Origin: [Zimmermannella] faecalis ATCC 13722
Lineage (GTDB): Bacteria; Actinomycetota; Actinomycetes; Actinomycetales; Microbacteriaceae
NCBI RefSeq assembly: GCF_000381765.1
Contig: NZ_KB907078.1
Location: forward strand, 1-64,000
DNA: 64,000 bases
Direction: 5' to 3'
In this document: positions 28,634 through 37,886 of the stretch, piece by piece
How positions within the stretch are numbered: position 1 is the first letter of the stretch
Layout of the letters: every line of letters begins with the position of its first letter
Made by a program: the position numbers and the translations under genes
The notes under the pieces: model-generated
Told to the model about the DNA's origin: nothing
Databases searched by the model: none
What the model saw: the letters and a program-made list of their open reading frames with translations, nothing else

Positions 28634-30468
28634 CGGCGCTCCTCCCCCGAATTGTCATCGCCGGGCTCGGCGTCGAACTCCTGCCCGAGGCCGGGGAGCG
28701 CGACGCGAAGGGTGATGGGCTGGGTCGAAAGGTCTTCGTTCGAGAACCCCTCCACCTTCTCACCCTGGTGCTCGCGCGTATAGGTGTCGGCGCCGGCGTC
28801 GTCGGGCAGCAGCGGCAGCGGCGACGTCACGATCGGTTCGTCGTGGTGGCGCGGCAGCGTGAGGCGGAAGTTCGAGCCGAGCTGCGGGGCCGACCACACC
28901 TCGAGCAGGCCGGAGTGCAGGTGCGCGTCGTCTTTCGCGATCGCCATGCCGAGGCCCGAGCCGCCCATCGTGCGCTTGCGCGAGGGGTCGGCGCGCCAGA
29001 AGCGGTCGAACACGTTCGTCTGCTGTTCCTCGCTCATGCCGATGCCGTAGTCGCGCACCGTGAGCGATACGGCGGTCGCGTTCGCGTCGACCGTGACGAC
29101 GATCGGCTTGCCCTCGCCGTGCTCGATCGCGTTCGCCACGAGGTTGCGCACGATGCGGTTGATGCGGCGGTCGTCGAACTCGGCGATGACGCCGCGGTCG
29201 GGCGCGCGCAGCACGAGCGCCTCGCCGTGCTCGATCGCGACCGGCAGCATCGCGGCAATGACGTCTTCGGCGACCTCCTTGAGGTCGTGCTCCTTGCGCA
29301 GCAGCTCAACCGCGCCCGCGTCGTACCGCGAGATCTCGAGCAGGTCGGCGAGCAGCAGCTCGAAGCGTTCGACCTGGTCGTGCAACAGCTCGGCCGCGCG
29401 CGACAGCGTCGGGTCGAAGTCGTCCTTGCGCGAGTAGACGAGCCCGCCCGCGAGCCGAATCGTCGTGAGCGGCGTGCGCAGCTCGTGCGACACGTCGGAC
29501 ACGAAGCGCTGCTGCACTTTCGACAGGTTCTCGAGCTGCTCGATCTGCTGCTGCAGGTTGTCGGCCATGTGGTTGAACGAGCGCGCGAGCGTACCGATGT
29601 CGTCGTCGCCGCGCTCGGGGATGCGCTGCTCAAGCTGGCCCGCCGCGAGCTGGCGGCTCGTCTGCGCAGCGAGCCGCACGGGCTGCATGACGGCGCGCAT
29701 GATCGAGCCGATGATGAGGCCCACGAGCAGCACGAGAATCGCCATCGAGATCGCGAGCGTGCGCTGCACGAAGTCGAGGGTGTCTTGCGACGACTGCAGC
29801 GAGTACACGAGATAGAACTCGTAGTTGCCCGCGTTCGGCACCTGCACGAGCGTGCCGATGACGATGCCGGGCTGCCCCGCGTCGACGCCGGTCGTGAGTT
29901 CGACCGACTGGAAGTGGAGCGTGTCGGGCTCCTGACGCACCGCAGCGCGCAGCTCCGCCGACGTGAGCGACGGCGCGACGCTCTCCGACGCGATGTCCTG
30001 AATCACGCTCGTGGTCGACTGCCCGGGGGCGCGGTAGAAGGCCCAGCCGATCGCGTTCGGGGCCTGCGCGCGCGCCGAGTCGAGCGCATCCTGCCGCAGC
30101 GCCGAGATCGCGGTCTCGTCGCTCTCGCCGCCCGTCTCGAGCACGGACTGCGCCGCCGTCGCCGCTCGCTGCGCCTCGAGCTGAATGTCGTCGGATCGCG
30201 AGGTGAACAGGTCGCGCGCGATCGTGTTGCTCATGACGAGCGCGACCGCGACCACCGTGATGCTCGTGAGCGTCACGGCGATGACGGTCGTGCGGAACGG
30301 CAACGACGTGCGCCAGAGAAACCGAATGTTGCTCAGGAACTCGCCGGGGCGCCACCAGCGGCCGGGCGGACTGTCGGCGGGTGCCGTCTCGACGTGGTTC
30401 GGCAGGCGAACCTGGATGCGATCGGAATCGGGCTCGGCTCGGCGCTTGCGTGGACGGGGAAGGCGCAT
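28630..30468 (-). CDS. mtrB: Sensor histidine kinase MtrB
   Basis: The 612-residue membrane kinase has a basic cytoplasmic N-terminus and TM1 at about 62-84. The extracytoplasmic sensor domain reaches to about 230, and TM2 and HAMP follow. The His box VSDVSHELRTPLTTIRLAGG (His about 332) is followed by the N box NRIVRNLVANAIEHGEG, G1 YGIGMS and G2 GGSGLGMAIAKDD. It phosphorylates MtrA and controls cell division and wall hydrolase genes. Its gene starts three bases after mtrA. Confidence 0.96.
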   Translation of the reverse strand: MRLPRPRKRRAEPDSDRIQVRLPNHVETAPADSPPGRWWRPGEFLSNIRFLWRTSLPFRTTVIAVTLTSITVVAVALVMSNTIARDLFTSRSDDIQLEAQRAATAAQSVLETGGESDETAISALRQDALDSARAQAPNAIGWAFYRAPGQSTTSVIQDIASESVAPSLTSAELRAAVRQEPDTLHFQSVELTTGVDAGQPGIVIGTLVQVPNAGNYEFYLVYSLQSSQDTLDFVQRTLAISMAILVLLVGLIIGSIMRAVMQPVRLAAQTSRQLAAGQLEQRIPERGDDDIGTLARSFNHMADNLQQQIEQLENLSKVQQRFVSDVSHELRTPLTTIRLAGGLVYSRKDDFDPTLSRAAELLHDQVERFELLLADLLEISRYDAGAVELLRKEHDLKEVAEDVIAAMLPVAIEHGEALVLRAPDRGVIAEFDDRRINRIVRNLVANAIEHGEGKPIVVTVDANATAVSLTVRDYGIGMSEEQQTNVFDRFWRADPSRKRTMGGSGLGMAIAKDDAHLHSGLLEVWSAPQLGSNFRLTLPRHHDEPIVTSPLPLLPDDAGADTYTREHQGEKVEGFSNEDLSTQPITLRVALPGLGQEFDAEPGDDNSGEERR

Positions 30469-30471
30469 CGA

Positions 30472-31155
30472 CTAGGCGGGCGTGTGCCCCGCGCGGTAGC
30501 CGACGCCGCGCACCGTCTGCACGATCTTCGGCTGGTCGGGGTCGATCTCAACCTTCGCGCGCAGGCGCTGCACGTGCACGTTCACGAGGCGGGTGTCGGC
30601 CTTGAAACGGTAGCCCCACACCTGCTCGAGCAGCTCTTCGCGCGTGAACACACGGTTCGGCTTCGCCGCGAGCGTGTGCAGCAGGTCGAACTCGAGCGGC
30701 GTGAGGTTGATGGGGTCGTTGCCGCGGGTGACCTCGTGGGCGGCGAGGTTCATCTCGAGGTCGCCGATCTTGATGACCTCGGTCTGCTCGCTCGTCGTCG
30801 CGCGCAGACGCGTCTTGATGCGGGCGACGAGCTCCTTCGGGTCGAAGGGCTTCACGATGTAGTCGTCGGCGCCGGCCTCGAGGCCGCGCACAACGTCGGT
30901 CGTGTCGGACTTCGCCGTGAGCATGATGATCGGCACGCCCGACTCTCCACGGATCGCCTCGCAGATCTCGATGCCGTCCATGCCCGGGAGCATGACGTCG
31001 AGCAGCACGAGGTCGGGCTCGGTGTCGCGGAACTTCGCGACGGCGAGCGCGCCATCGGAACAGAAGGTGGGCTCGTATCCCTCGGAGTCGAGCACGATTC
31101 CGATCATCTCGGCCAACGCAGTGTCGTCATCGACGACCAAGACTCGCCCGGGCAC
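30472..31155 (-). CDS. mtrA: Response regulator MtrA
   Basis: This is a 227-residue OmpR-type regulator. The start GTG 31155 is preferred because GGGGAGG lies five bases upstream and it gives the usual short N-terminus before RVLVVDDD; ATG 31173 would add six residues. The phosphoacceptor Asp is in LVLLDVMLPGMDG (about Asp54), followed by IIMLTAKSD and KPFDPKELVAR. The C-terminal winged helix has LTPLEFDLLHTLA and VRGVGYRAG. It controls envelope, division and replication-initiation genes in actinobacteria. An inverted TAGGC-AGA-GCCTA (31183-31195) lies just upstream and may be a regulatory site. Confidence 0.96.
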   Translation of the reverse strand: MPGRVLVVDDDTALAEMIGIVLDSEGYEPTFCSDGALAVAKFRDTEPDLVLLDVMLPGMDGIEICEAIRGESGVPIIMLTAKSDTTDVVRGLEAGADDYIVKPFDPKELVARIKTRLRATTSEQTEVIKIGDLEMNLAAHEVTRGNDPINLTPLEFDLLHTLAAKPNRVFTREELLEQVWGYRFKADTRLVNVHVQRLRAKVEIDPDQPKIVQTVRGVGYRAGHTPA

Positions 31156-31332
31156 GTGACCTCCCCTATTCATCCGTATTCCTAGGCAGAGCCTACCTGG
31201 TGCGGTGGGCGCGTGGGCGCGGCGAAACGCAGTTCACCCCGGTCGAACCGCGGCGGATGCGCGCGGTTCGCCTCGCGCGCGTGCTACTCGTGAACGATGC
31301 GATTCGGAGGGCGCCTGTGAAACGATTGCCCG

Positions 31333-32940
31333 GTGACGAACGACTACCAGCAGCCAGGGTATCCGCCGCAGGGCGCCGCTTCGTGGAACTACGACACGTC
31401 GGGCCAGGGCCCGCAGCCGACCGGCTGGCGGCCGCCGCCGAAGCCGGGCCTGTTCCCGCTTCGCCCGCTGTCGTTCGGTGACATCTTCAGCGCGACGTTC
31501 CGCCTGCTGCGGGTCAACGTCGCCGCGAGCTTCGGCGGGGCGTTCCTCGTGCAACTCGTCACCGGCCTGCTCTCGGCGGTGCTCCCGATCGTCGCGCTCA
31601 TCGTCGGGTCGAACCGACTCGCGATGACGACCTCGGGCCAGGTCGCGAACGAGCTCGGCGTGGCGATGTTCGGCTGGGTCATGCTCGCATTCATCCCCGG
31701 CATCATCATCGCGCTCATCGGCAATGCGCTCGTGCAGGTGATCGTCGCGCAGGTCGTCGCGGCCGGCGCGCTCGGGCAGAGCGTCACGCTCGGCGCCGCA
31801 TTCAAGCAGGCCTTCTCGCGCATCTGGTCGGTGCTCGGCTACCTGCTGCTCGTCGGGCTGGGCGCCACCGTCATCACGGGCGTGCTCGCGCTGCCAATCA
31901 TCTTCACCGTGCTCGGGGTGATCAACGACAACGGCACGTGGCCGCTGCTCGTGTTGCTCATCCTGCTCGTCGTCTTCGGCGGCCTCGCCCTCTACTTCTG
32001 GCTCTCGACGAAGCTGCTGCTCGCGGTGTCGGCGATCGTGCTCGAGAAGCTCGGCCCCATCGCCGCGATCGGCCGCAGCTGGAAGCTCACGAAGGGCTAC
32101 TTCTGGCGCACGCTCGGCATCTGGATCCTCGTGGCGTTCATCGTCAGCCTCGCGACGCAGGCGATCTCGTCGGTGTTCAGCTTCATCTTCTCGATGTTCG
32201 GCGTGTTCGTGCCGTTCGGTGACATCGCGACGGGCCAGGAGGCGATCACGATCGGCGCGGGCATCACGCTCACGCTCATGTCGGTGGTGCTCTCGACGAT
32301 TCTCGCGGCGATCTCGACCGTGCTCGTCGGCGGCAACGCGACGATCATGTACACCGACCTGCGCATGCGCAAGGAGGGCCTGAACATCCACCTGCAGCAG
32401 GCCGCCGAAGATGTCAACGAGGGCCGCGAGCCGTCGACCGATCCGTGGACCGCCCCCGACCTCGGCCCCGTCGAGCCCCAGCAGCCCGCCTACGTGGCGA
32501 CGCCGCAGTACGGCGGGCAGGCGTATCCGCCGCAGCAGCCGCACGGGGCGTACGGACAGGGCGACCAGGGGACGTTCGGGCAGCCGCAGTACGGCCAGCA
32601 GCCGTACGCGCAGCAGCCGTACGGGCAACAGCAGTATGGCCAGCCGGTTGACCCGAATGCGCAGTCGGGCGGATACGCGGCCCCGCAACAGGGCTGGGGC
32701 CAGCCCGCGCCGTCGGCCGACGCTGGACAACCAACCGATGCGCCGAGCTACGAGCAGCCGGCCGCGACGCCGTACCAGCCGTTCCCGCAGGACGGCCAGC
32801 AGCCGCCTCAGCCCGAGACTCCCGATGCGGCCGCGCCGCGATCGCCGTACGCATCCGGAGCCTCCGACCAGTCGGGCGGTTCGAGCGAGTCCGACGCCTC
32901 GGGCGCAGGCGACGACCCCACGCGGCCGCGAGGCGAGTAG
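31333..32940 (+). CDS. Multi-pass membrane protein with Gln/Pro/Tyr-rich tail
   Basis: The 535-residue protein has a disordered N-terminus (about 1-40). A six-helix membrane domain spans about 45-345, starting with PLRPLSFGDIFSATFRLLR, typical of actinobacterial glycerophosphodiester-phosphodiesterase-type membrane domains. A long tail follows of QQPYGQQ/YGQP-like repeats and then Asp/Ser/Gly. The start is GTG with no clear ribosome site. It opens a plus-strand block with DUF4129, DUF4350, MoxR and DUF58 genes, a module found widely in actinobacteria and thought to act in envelope assembly. The YGQQ-rich tail is prion-like in composition. Confidence 0.82.
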   Translation: MTNDYQQPGYPPQGAASWNYDTSGQGPQPTGWRPPPKPGLFPLRPLSFGDIFSATFRLLRVNVAASFGGAFLVQLVTGLLSAVLPIVALIVGSNRLAMTTSGQVANELGVAMFGWVMLAFIPGIIIALIGNALVQVIVAQVVAAGALGQSVTLGAAFKQAFSRIWSVLGYLLLVGLGATVITGVLALPIIFTVLGVINDNGTWPLLVLLILLVVFGGLALYFWLSTKLLLAVSAIVLEKLGPIAAIGRSWKLTKGYFWRTLGIWILVAFIVSLATQAISSVFSFIFSMFGVFVPFGDIATGQEAITIGAGITLTLMSVVLSTILAAISTVLVGGNATIMYTDLRMRKEGLNIHLQQAAEDVNEGREPSTDPWTAPDLGPVEPQQPAYVATPQYGGQAYPPQQPHGAYGQGDQGTFGQPQYGQQPYAQQPYGQQQYGQPVDPNAQSGGYAAPQQGWGQPAPSADAGQPTDAPSYEQPAATPYQPFPQDGQQPPQPETPDAAAPRSPYASGASDQSGGSSESDASGAGDDPTRPRGE

Positions 32941-32949
32941 CTCCGCCGC

Positions 32950-33597
32950 ATGACGACGCCGATCACGCCCGACGAGGACACCGCCCGCGACTGGCTGCTG
33001 CAGGAGCTGTCGAAGGCGGAGTACCAAGAAGCGAAACCGAACCCGATCGATGAGCTGTTCAACGCCATCTGGGAGTGGTTCGCGTCGCTGTTCGAGTACA
33101 CGCCGAACGGCGTCTTCGGCATCAACCCCGCCTGGATCTTCATCATCCTCGGCATCATTCTGCTCGTCGTGCTGTTCGTGATCTTCGGCCGCCCGCGGGC
33201 GGTGGCGCGGCGGCGGTCCGAGCACGGGGCCGTGTTCCTCGAGAATGACACGCGCACGGTTGCGGAGCTCCGCGACGCTTCCGAGCGCGCCGCCGGCCGC
33301 GGCGACTGGTCGCTCGCCCTCACCGAGCGGTACCGGGCGATCGCCCGCGCGCTCGCCGACCGCACGCTCATCCGCCTGCGCCCCGGCACGACCGCGCAGG
33401 GCGTCGCCGCCGCGGCCGCAGGCCCCTTCCCCGGTGAGCGCGACGAGCTGCGCGGCGCCGCGACCGCGTTCGACGCCGTCCGCTACGCCGAACACGGCGC
33501 ATCCGCCGACGATTACGAGCGCGTGCGCACCCTCGACGCGCGGCTCGACCGCGCCCACCCCAACCTCGCCGCGGCGCCCGAGGCGGTGGCGCGATGA
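32950..33597 (+). CDS. DUF4129-domain membrane protein
   Basis: This 215-residue protein has a soluble N-terminus (LLQELSKAEYQEAKPNPIDE) and one membrane helix at about 60-82 (WIFIILGIILLVVLFVIFG). A C-terminal helical DUF4129-type domain follows, with ERAAGRGDWSLALTERYRAIARALADRT. DUF4129 proteins are often coupled to transglutaminase-like or MoxR/DUF58 systems of unknown biochemical role. Its stop overlaps the next start (ATGA). Confidence 0.85.
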   Translation: MTTPITPDEDTARDWLLQELSKAEYQEAKPNPIDELFNAIWEWFASLFEYTPNGVFGINPAWIFIILGIILLVVLFVIFGRPRAVARRRSEHGAVFLENDTRTVAELRDASERAAGRGDWSLALTERYRAIARALADRTLIRLRPGTTAQGVAAAAAGPFPGERDELRGAATAFDAVRYAEHGASADDYERVRTLDARLDRAHPNLAAAPEAVAR

Positions 33598-34901
33598 CGA
33601 CGCTCGAACAGCAGATCGGCGAGCCGCAGCCCGCGGGCCCCACCGCCGCCGAGTCGGTCACGCCGGATGCGCGCGGCGCGTGGAAGCGGCTGCGCGGCTG
33701 GCTCATCGCGCTCGTCGGCCTGCTCGGCGCCGCGCTCATCACGGTGCTCATGGTCGGCTCGATGAACCTCGTCTCGAACCGCTTGCTCGACCCGACCTCG
33801 CCCGCGCCGAACGGCGCGAAGGCGCTCTTCGAGGTGCTCGGCCAGCACGGCGTCGACACCGAGTACACCGAGACGCTCGAGGCGACCGACGCGGCGCTCG
33901 ACCGCCCCGACGGGGCGACGCTCGTGCTCGATGATCCGAGCCAGTACCTCGTGTCGCAGCAGGTCTCCGACCTCGTCGAGCGCGCGGGCACCGGCATCGA
34001 CCGGCTCGTGCTGCTCGACCCCACCGGCTCGGCGTGGGACCTCATGACCGAGGCCGCCTCGTTCGAGGGCTCCTACTGGTCGGCCGAGGACGCCGGGGCG
34101 AACGAGCTCGAGATGCCGGCGACGTTTGCGGCGGGCGCCGACTGCCCCCTCGCCGAGAACGCTCCCGAGATCACGAACCTCGGCGGCACCGAGTACACGC
34201 CGCTCGAGGGCGGCACCGGGTGCTACCAGGTGCGTGACGGTTACGCGGTCGTGTTCGGCGAGATCGACGGCATCGAGGTCGTCGTGATCGGCTCGAACCT
34301 CAACCTCACGAACGAGCAGATTCTCCGCGACGCGAACGCCGCGTTCGCAGTGAACCTGCTCGGCAAGAACGAGCACCTAGTCTGGTACACGGCCTCGGCC
34401 GACGACGTGCTCGGCGACATGCCGACGCTCGGCGACTACGTGCCGCCGTGGCTCACGCCGGTGATTCTGCTGCTCGCCGCCGCGGGCGTCGCCTGCGTCA
34501 TCTGGCGCGGCCGCAGGTTCGGTCCGCTCGTCGCGGAGCGTCTGCCCGTGACCGTGCCCGCGGCCGAGACCATCGAGGGCCGTGCCCGCTTGTACGACCA
34601 CGGCGACGCGCGACTCCACGCGCTCGACAGCATCCGCCTCGGCACGCTCACGCGCCTCGCCGACCTGCTCGGCCTCGGGCGCACGGCGGCGGCCGAGGCC
34701 GTCGCCGACGCCACCGCCGCGACAGCGGGCGTGCCGCGCGAGCACGCGTTCCGGGTGCTCCTCGGGGCGAACCCGGGCAGCGATGCCGAGCTCGTCGAGC
34801 TCGCGAACGCGTGCGCCGAACTCGAAACCAGGGTGCGCGCCGCGACCGGCCGCGACCGAAGCAACCGAACCTTCACGAGGGAGCAAGACAACGATGAGTG
34901 A
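33594..34901 (+). CDS. DUF4350-domain membrane protein
   Basis: The 435-residue protein has a membrane helix near residues 33-55. An extracytoplasmic DUF4350 domain follows (about 60-280; PNGAKALFEVLGQHGVDTEY), with a GATL-VLDD-P segment reminiscent of a glutamine-amidotransferase-like fold without its catalytic Cys. A second helix is at about 282-302, and the cytoplasmic tail is Ala/Arg-rich. It overlaps its neighbours at both ends (4 and 8 bases), so this block is translated as a coupled operon. Confidence 0.85.
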   Translation: MTTLEQQIGEPQPAGPTAAESVTPDARGAWKRLRGWLIALVGLLGAALITVLMVGSMNLVSNRLLDPTSPAPNGAKALFEVLGQHGVDTEYTETLEATDAALDRPDGATLVLDDPSQYLVSQQVSDLVERAGTGIDRLVLLDPTGSAWDLMTEAASFEGSYWSAEDAGANELEMPATFAAGADCPLAENAPEITNLGGTEYTPLEGGTGCYQVRDGYAVVFGEIDGIEVVVIGSNLNLTNEQILRDANAAFAVNLLGKNEHLVWYTASADDVLGDMPTLGDYVPPWLTPVILLLAAAGVACVIWRGRRFGPLVAERLPVTVPAAETIEGRARLYDHGDARLHALDSIRLGTLTRLADLLGLGRTAAAEAVADATAATAGVPREHAFRVLLGANPGSDAELVELANACAELETRVRAATGRDRSNRTFTREQDNDE

Positions 34902-35847
34902 CCAGATTCGAACCCAGCTCGGCCGCGTGCGCGCCGAAGTGGCGAAGTCGATCGTGGGGCAGGATGCGGCGGTCGAGGGCCTCGTGCTCGCGCTGCTCGC
35001 CGACGGGCACGTGTTGCTCGAGGGCGTGCCCGGCACCGCGAAGACCCTGGTCGTACGCACCCTGAGCCACGTGCTCGACCTCGACACGAAGCGCGTGCAG
35101 TTCACGCCCGACCTCATGCCGGGCGACGTGACGGGCTCGCTCGTGTTCGACAACAAGTCGGGCGAGTTCGAGTTTCGCGAGGGTCCGGTGTTCACGAACC
35201 TGCTGCTCGCCGACGAGATCAACCGCACGCCGCCGAAGACGCAGTCGTCACTGCTCGAGGCGATGGAGGAGCGCCAGGTATCAGCCGACGGCGTCACCCG
35301 CAAGCTCCCCGCCCCCTTCATGGTCGCGGCGACGATGAACCCGATCGAGTACGAGGGCACCTACACGCTGCCCGAGGCGCAGCTCGACCGCTTTCTGCTC
35401 AAGCTCGTGCTCGACCTCCCGCCGCGCGACGCCGAGATCGAGGTGCTGCGCCGGCACGCCGAGGGCTTCAACCCGCGCGACCTCGCGTCGGTCGGCGTCG
35501 ACCGCGTGCTCGGCGCGGCCGAGCTGCAGCAGGCGCGCGCCGAGTCGCAGCGCACCCGCGTGAGCGGCGACGTGCTCGCGTACGTCGTCGACCTCGCCCG
35601 AGCGACCCGGCAGTCGCCGTCGGTGCGCATGGGCGTCTCGCCCCGCGGCGCGACCGCGCTGCTGCGGGTGTCGAAGGCGAGCGCCTACCTCTACGGCCAC
35701 GGCGCCGTCACGCCCGACCACGTGCAGCGGATGCTCCTGCCGACCTGGCGCCACCGCATCGTGCTCGAGCCCGAGGCCGAGCTCGAGGGCGTCTCGGCCG
35801 ACTCGATCCTGCGCTCGATCATGCAGCAGGTGCAGGTGCCGATCTAG
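34894..35847 (+). CDS. MoxR-family AAA+ ATPase
   Basis: The 317-residue ATPase starts at ATG 34894 with GAGGGAG upstream. It has Walker A GVPGTAKT (about 47-54), Walker B LLLADEINR, sensor 1 VAATMNPIEYEGTY and the arginine-rich RLDRFLLK segment. MoxR ATPases act as chaperones for vWA-domain partners. Here the partner is presumably the DUF58 protein encoded three bases later. It is cytoplasmic and probably hexameric. Confidence 0.93.
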   Translation: MSDQIRTQLGRVRAEVAKSIVGQDAAVEGLVLALLADGHVLLEGVPGTAKTLVVRTLSHVLDLDTKRVQFTPDLMPGDVTGSLVFDNKSGEFEFREGPVFTNLLLADEINRTPPKTQSSLLEAMEERQVSADGVTRKLPAPFMVAATMNPIEYEGTYTLPEAQLDRFLLKLVLDLPPRDAEIEVLRRHAEGFNPRDLASVGVDRVLGAAELQQARAESQRTRVSGDVLAYVVDLARATRQSPSVRMGVSPRGATALLRVSKASAYLYGHGAVTPDHVQRMLLPTWRHRIVLEPEAELEGVSADSILRSIMQQVQVPI

Positions 35848-35850
35848 CCC

Positions 35851-37158
35851 ATGGCCATCAGCGGAATCTACGTCGGGCTCCTCCTCGTCGGCGCCCTGCC
35901 GGTCATGCTGTTCGGCACGACCGGCGAGCGCGCGATCGCGGTGCTCGGGCTCGTGCTGCTCGTGTGGCTCGTGCTCGGCGTGCTCGACTGGCTGCTCGCG
36001 ACCCCCGCGCGCCGCGTCGCGATCGAGCGCGAGCTGCCCGACCGGGTGCGGCTCGGCGAGACGGTGACGTCGACGCTCCTGCTCACAAACCTCGCCGGCC
36101 GCGGCCTCCGCGCCCAGGTGCGCGACGCGTGGGAGCCGTCGGCCGGGGCCCCGCGCATGCGCGAGTGGGTGCGCATCCCCGCCGGCGAGCGGCGCGCGGT
36201 CACGACGACGCTGCGGCCCTGGCGCCGCGGCGACCGCCGCAGCGAGCTCGTCGTCGTGCGCTCATGGGGCCCGCTGCGCCTCACCGCGCGGCAGGCGACG
36301 CTGCGTGCCCCCGGGCGCGTGCGCATCCTGCCCCCGTTCAACTCGCGCAAGCACCTGCCCTCGCGGGTGCAGCGCCTGCGCGAACTCGACGGGCAGACGA
36401 CGCTGCAGGTGCGCGGCCAGGGCACCGAGTTCGACTCGCTGCGCGACTACGTGCGCGGCGACGACGTGCGGTCGATCGACTGGCGCGCGACGGCCCGGCG
36501 GCAGGAGCTCGTCGTGCGCACGTGGCGGCCCGAGCGCGACCGCCGCGTCGTGATCATCATCGACACGGGGCGCACCTCGGCCGCGCGGATCGAGGACGAG
36601 ACCCGGCTCGACACCGCGATCGAGTCGGCGCTGCTGCTCGCCGCCCTCGCGACCCGCGCGGGCGACCGCGTCGACCTCGTCGGCTATGACCAGCGCGCCC
36701 GCGCGCGCGTGCAGGGTGCGAGCGGGCCGACCGTGCTCTCGAAGATCGTCGACGCGATGGCGAACGTCGAGCCCGAACTGCTCGAGATGAACTGGCTCGA
36801 CGTGCCGAAGCTCGTACGCGAGGTGACGACGCACCGCGCGTTTGTCGTGCTGCTCACGACCGCCGACAACGAGGGCTCGACGCGGTCGCTCCTCGAGGCG
36901 CTGCCCGAGCTCGCGCGCCAGCACCTCGTGCTCGTCGCGTCGGTGACCGACCCCGAACTCACCGACGCCGCGGGTGACCTCAGCGAACGCGACACCGTCT
37001 ACCGCGCCGCGGCCGCCGAGCGCGCCCTGCTCGACGCCGAGCGCGTGCGCCGCGCCCTCGGGCAGCTCGGCGTCGACACGATCGCGGCGACCCCGTACGA
37101 CCTGCCGCCCCGCGTCGCCGACCGCTACCTCGAACTGAAGCGCGCCGGCCGGCTGTAG
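35851..37158 (+). CDS. DUF58-domain (vWA-like) protein
   Basis: This 435-residue protein has two close membrane helices in residues 5-50, then a beta-rich extracytoplasmic-like region. The family motif GQGTEFDSLRDYVRGDDVR and SIDWRATARR follows (about 190-215), then a vWA-like core (VVIIIDTGRTSAARIEDETRL, with the Asp-Thr-Gly site). Partner of the MoxR ATPase; the pair probably helps assemble or insert metal or cofactors into an envelope enzyme, but the client is unknown. It is the last gene of the module. A 16-bp perfect palindrome (37187-37202) lies 29 bases downstream. Confidence 0.9.
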   Translation: MAISGIYVGLLLVGALPVMLFGTTGERAIAVLGLVLLVWLVLGVLDWLLATPARRVAIERELPDRVRLGETVTSTLLLTNLAGRGLRAQVRDAWEPSAGAPRMREWVRIPAGERRAVTTTLRPWRRGDRRSELVVVRSWGPLRLTARQATLRAPGRVRILPPFNSRKHLPSRVQRLRELDGQTTLQVRGQGTEFDSLRDYVRGDDVRSIDWRATARRQELVVRTWRPERDRRVVIIIDTGRTSAARIEDETRLDTAIESALLLAALATRAGDRVDLVGYDQRARARVQGASGPTVLSKIVDAMANVEPELLEMNWLDVPKLVREVTTHRAFVVLLTTADNEGSTRSLLEALPELARQHLVLVASVTDPELTDAAGDLSERDTVYRAAAAERALLDAERVRRALGQLGVDTIAATPYDLPPRVADRYLELKRAGRL

Positions 37159-37186
37159 GCCGCGCATCCGGCTGTGCCCTCGCAAG

Positions 37187-37202
37187 ATGAGAGAGCTCTC
37201 AT
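37187..37202. promoter_or_regulatory. Perfect 16-bp palindrome
   Basis: ATGAGAGAGCTCTCAT is fully self-complementary. It lies between the DUF58 stop and the Asp/Trp-tailed gene, 100 bases upstream of the latter. It could be an operator for that gene or a weak terminator; no loop is available, which favours protein binding. Confidence 0.4.
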
Positions 37203-37301
37203 GCTGGCGTCATGTGGGTGCGGTGCTCGCTCGATAGCCTCGTGGCAATGATGGGCCCGTGACGGTGCCCACGAAAGTGCCAACGAAAGGAAGTGGTGAG
37301 G

Positions 37302-37724
37302 ATGCGCCGACTCGCGCCCGCCCTGTTCTCGGCGGCCTCGGTGCTCGTGCTCACGGTGCTCGCGTTCGCCGGCATCTTCCTCATCAATGACGACCGCGAG
37401 GAGGCCGTCGGCGACCGCGTCACGATTCCCGCGACGAGCACGCCGATCCCGACCTCGAGCGGAACCGCGACGCCGGACCCGACCGGGTCGCCCGCGCCCA
37501 CCGAGACCGGTGGCGCGGATGGTTCGGATGGGTCCGGAAGCTCGGATGGGTCGGGCGATTCAGATGGCTCCGGCGACTCCGGCGGCGCGGCGGCGAACCC
37601 CGATCGCGCGCAGCCCGTGAACCCCGCGCCCGCACAGCCGATCGCACCGAACGACGATGATGACGACTGGGACGACGACGATGACTGGGACGACGACGAT
37701 GATGACGACTGGGATGACGACTAA
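37302..37724 (+). CDS. Exported protein with Asp/Trp-repeat tail
   Basis: This 140-residue protein starts at ATG 37302, with AAAGGAAG at a good distance; upstream GTG codons are too close. Residues about 8-30 are a signal anchor (FSAASVLVLTVLAFAGIFLI). Then come a Thr/Pro-rich stretch, a Gly/Ser/Asp-rich stretch (DGSGDSDGSGDSGG) and a tail of Asp runs punctuated by single Trp (DDDDDWDDDDDW). No family is recognised. The tail would carry a very high negative charge outside the membrane and could bind cations or cationic peptides (inference). It faces a two-component system convergently. Confidence 0.72.
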   Translation: MRRLAPALFSAASVLVLTVLAFAGIFLINDDREEAVGDRVTIPATSTPIPTSSGTATPDPTGSPAPTETGGADGSDGSGSSDGSGDSDGSGDSGGAAANPDRAQPVNPAPAQPIAPNDDDDDWDDDDDWDDDDDDDWDDD

Positions 37725-37740
37725 GCCGTGACACTTGTGA

Positions 37741-37780
37741 TGAGTCGGGACATCAGCGACAGTTTGGGTCCCGACTCATT
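37741..37780 (+). terminator. Hairpin after the Asp/Trp-tailed gene
   Basis: A 12-bp perfect stem (ATGAGTCGGGAC with GTCCCGACTCAT) and a 16-base loop start 16 bases after the stop; a short T-run (GTTT) follows. Confidence 0.7.
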
Positions 37781-37815
37781 GCGTTTCCCCGCTCGACCCG
37801 GCCCTACCTCCGCCA

Positions 37816-37868
37816 ACTGACGGCAGTTCGCAACGATTCCGCGGAAATCCCCGCAAATTGCCGTCAGT
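37816..37868 (-). terminator. Nested inverted repeat after the response-regulator gene
   Basis: ACTGACGGCAGTTCGC (37816-37831) is inverted at 37853-37868 with two mismatches. The centre holds the perfect palindrome TTCCGCGGAA (37837-37846). It lies 18 bases beyond the response-regulator stop and probably ends its transcript. The nested form is also compatible with a dispersed repeat. Confidence 0.5.
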
Positions 37869-37886
37869 CAGCGATGTTTTGGGCGG

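Noticed and set aside
28768-31185. 805-codon open frame opposite mtrB and mtrA
   Set aside because: It covers two conserved genes on the other strand and has no recognisable domain or ribosome site.
32500-32700. Apparent nucleotide repeats in the Gln/Tyr-rich tail
   Set aside because: They are in-frame YGQQP-type codon repeats of a low-complexity protein tail, not a mobile or structural DNA repeat.
31234-33558. 774-codon open frame opposite the membrane-protein gene
   Set aside because: It is antisense to a membrane protein with clear helices and family motifs. Its own translation is Arg/Glu-rich noise.
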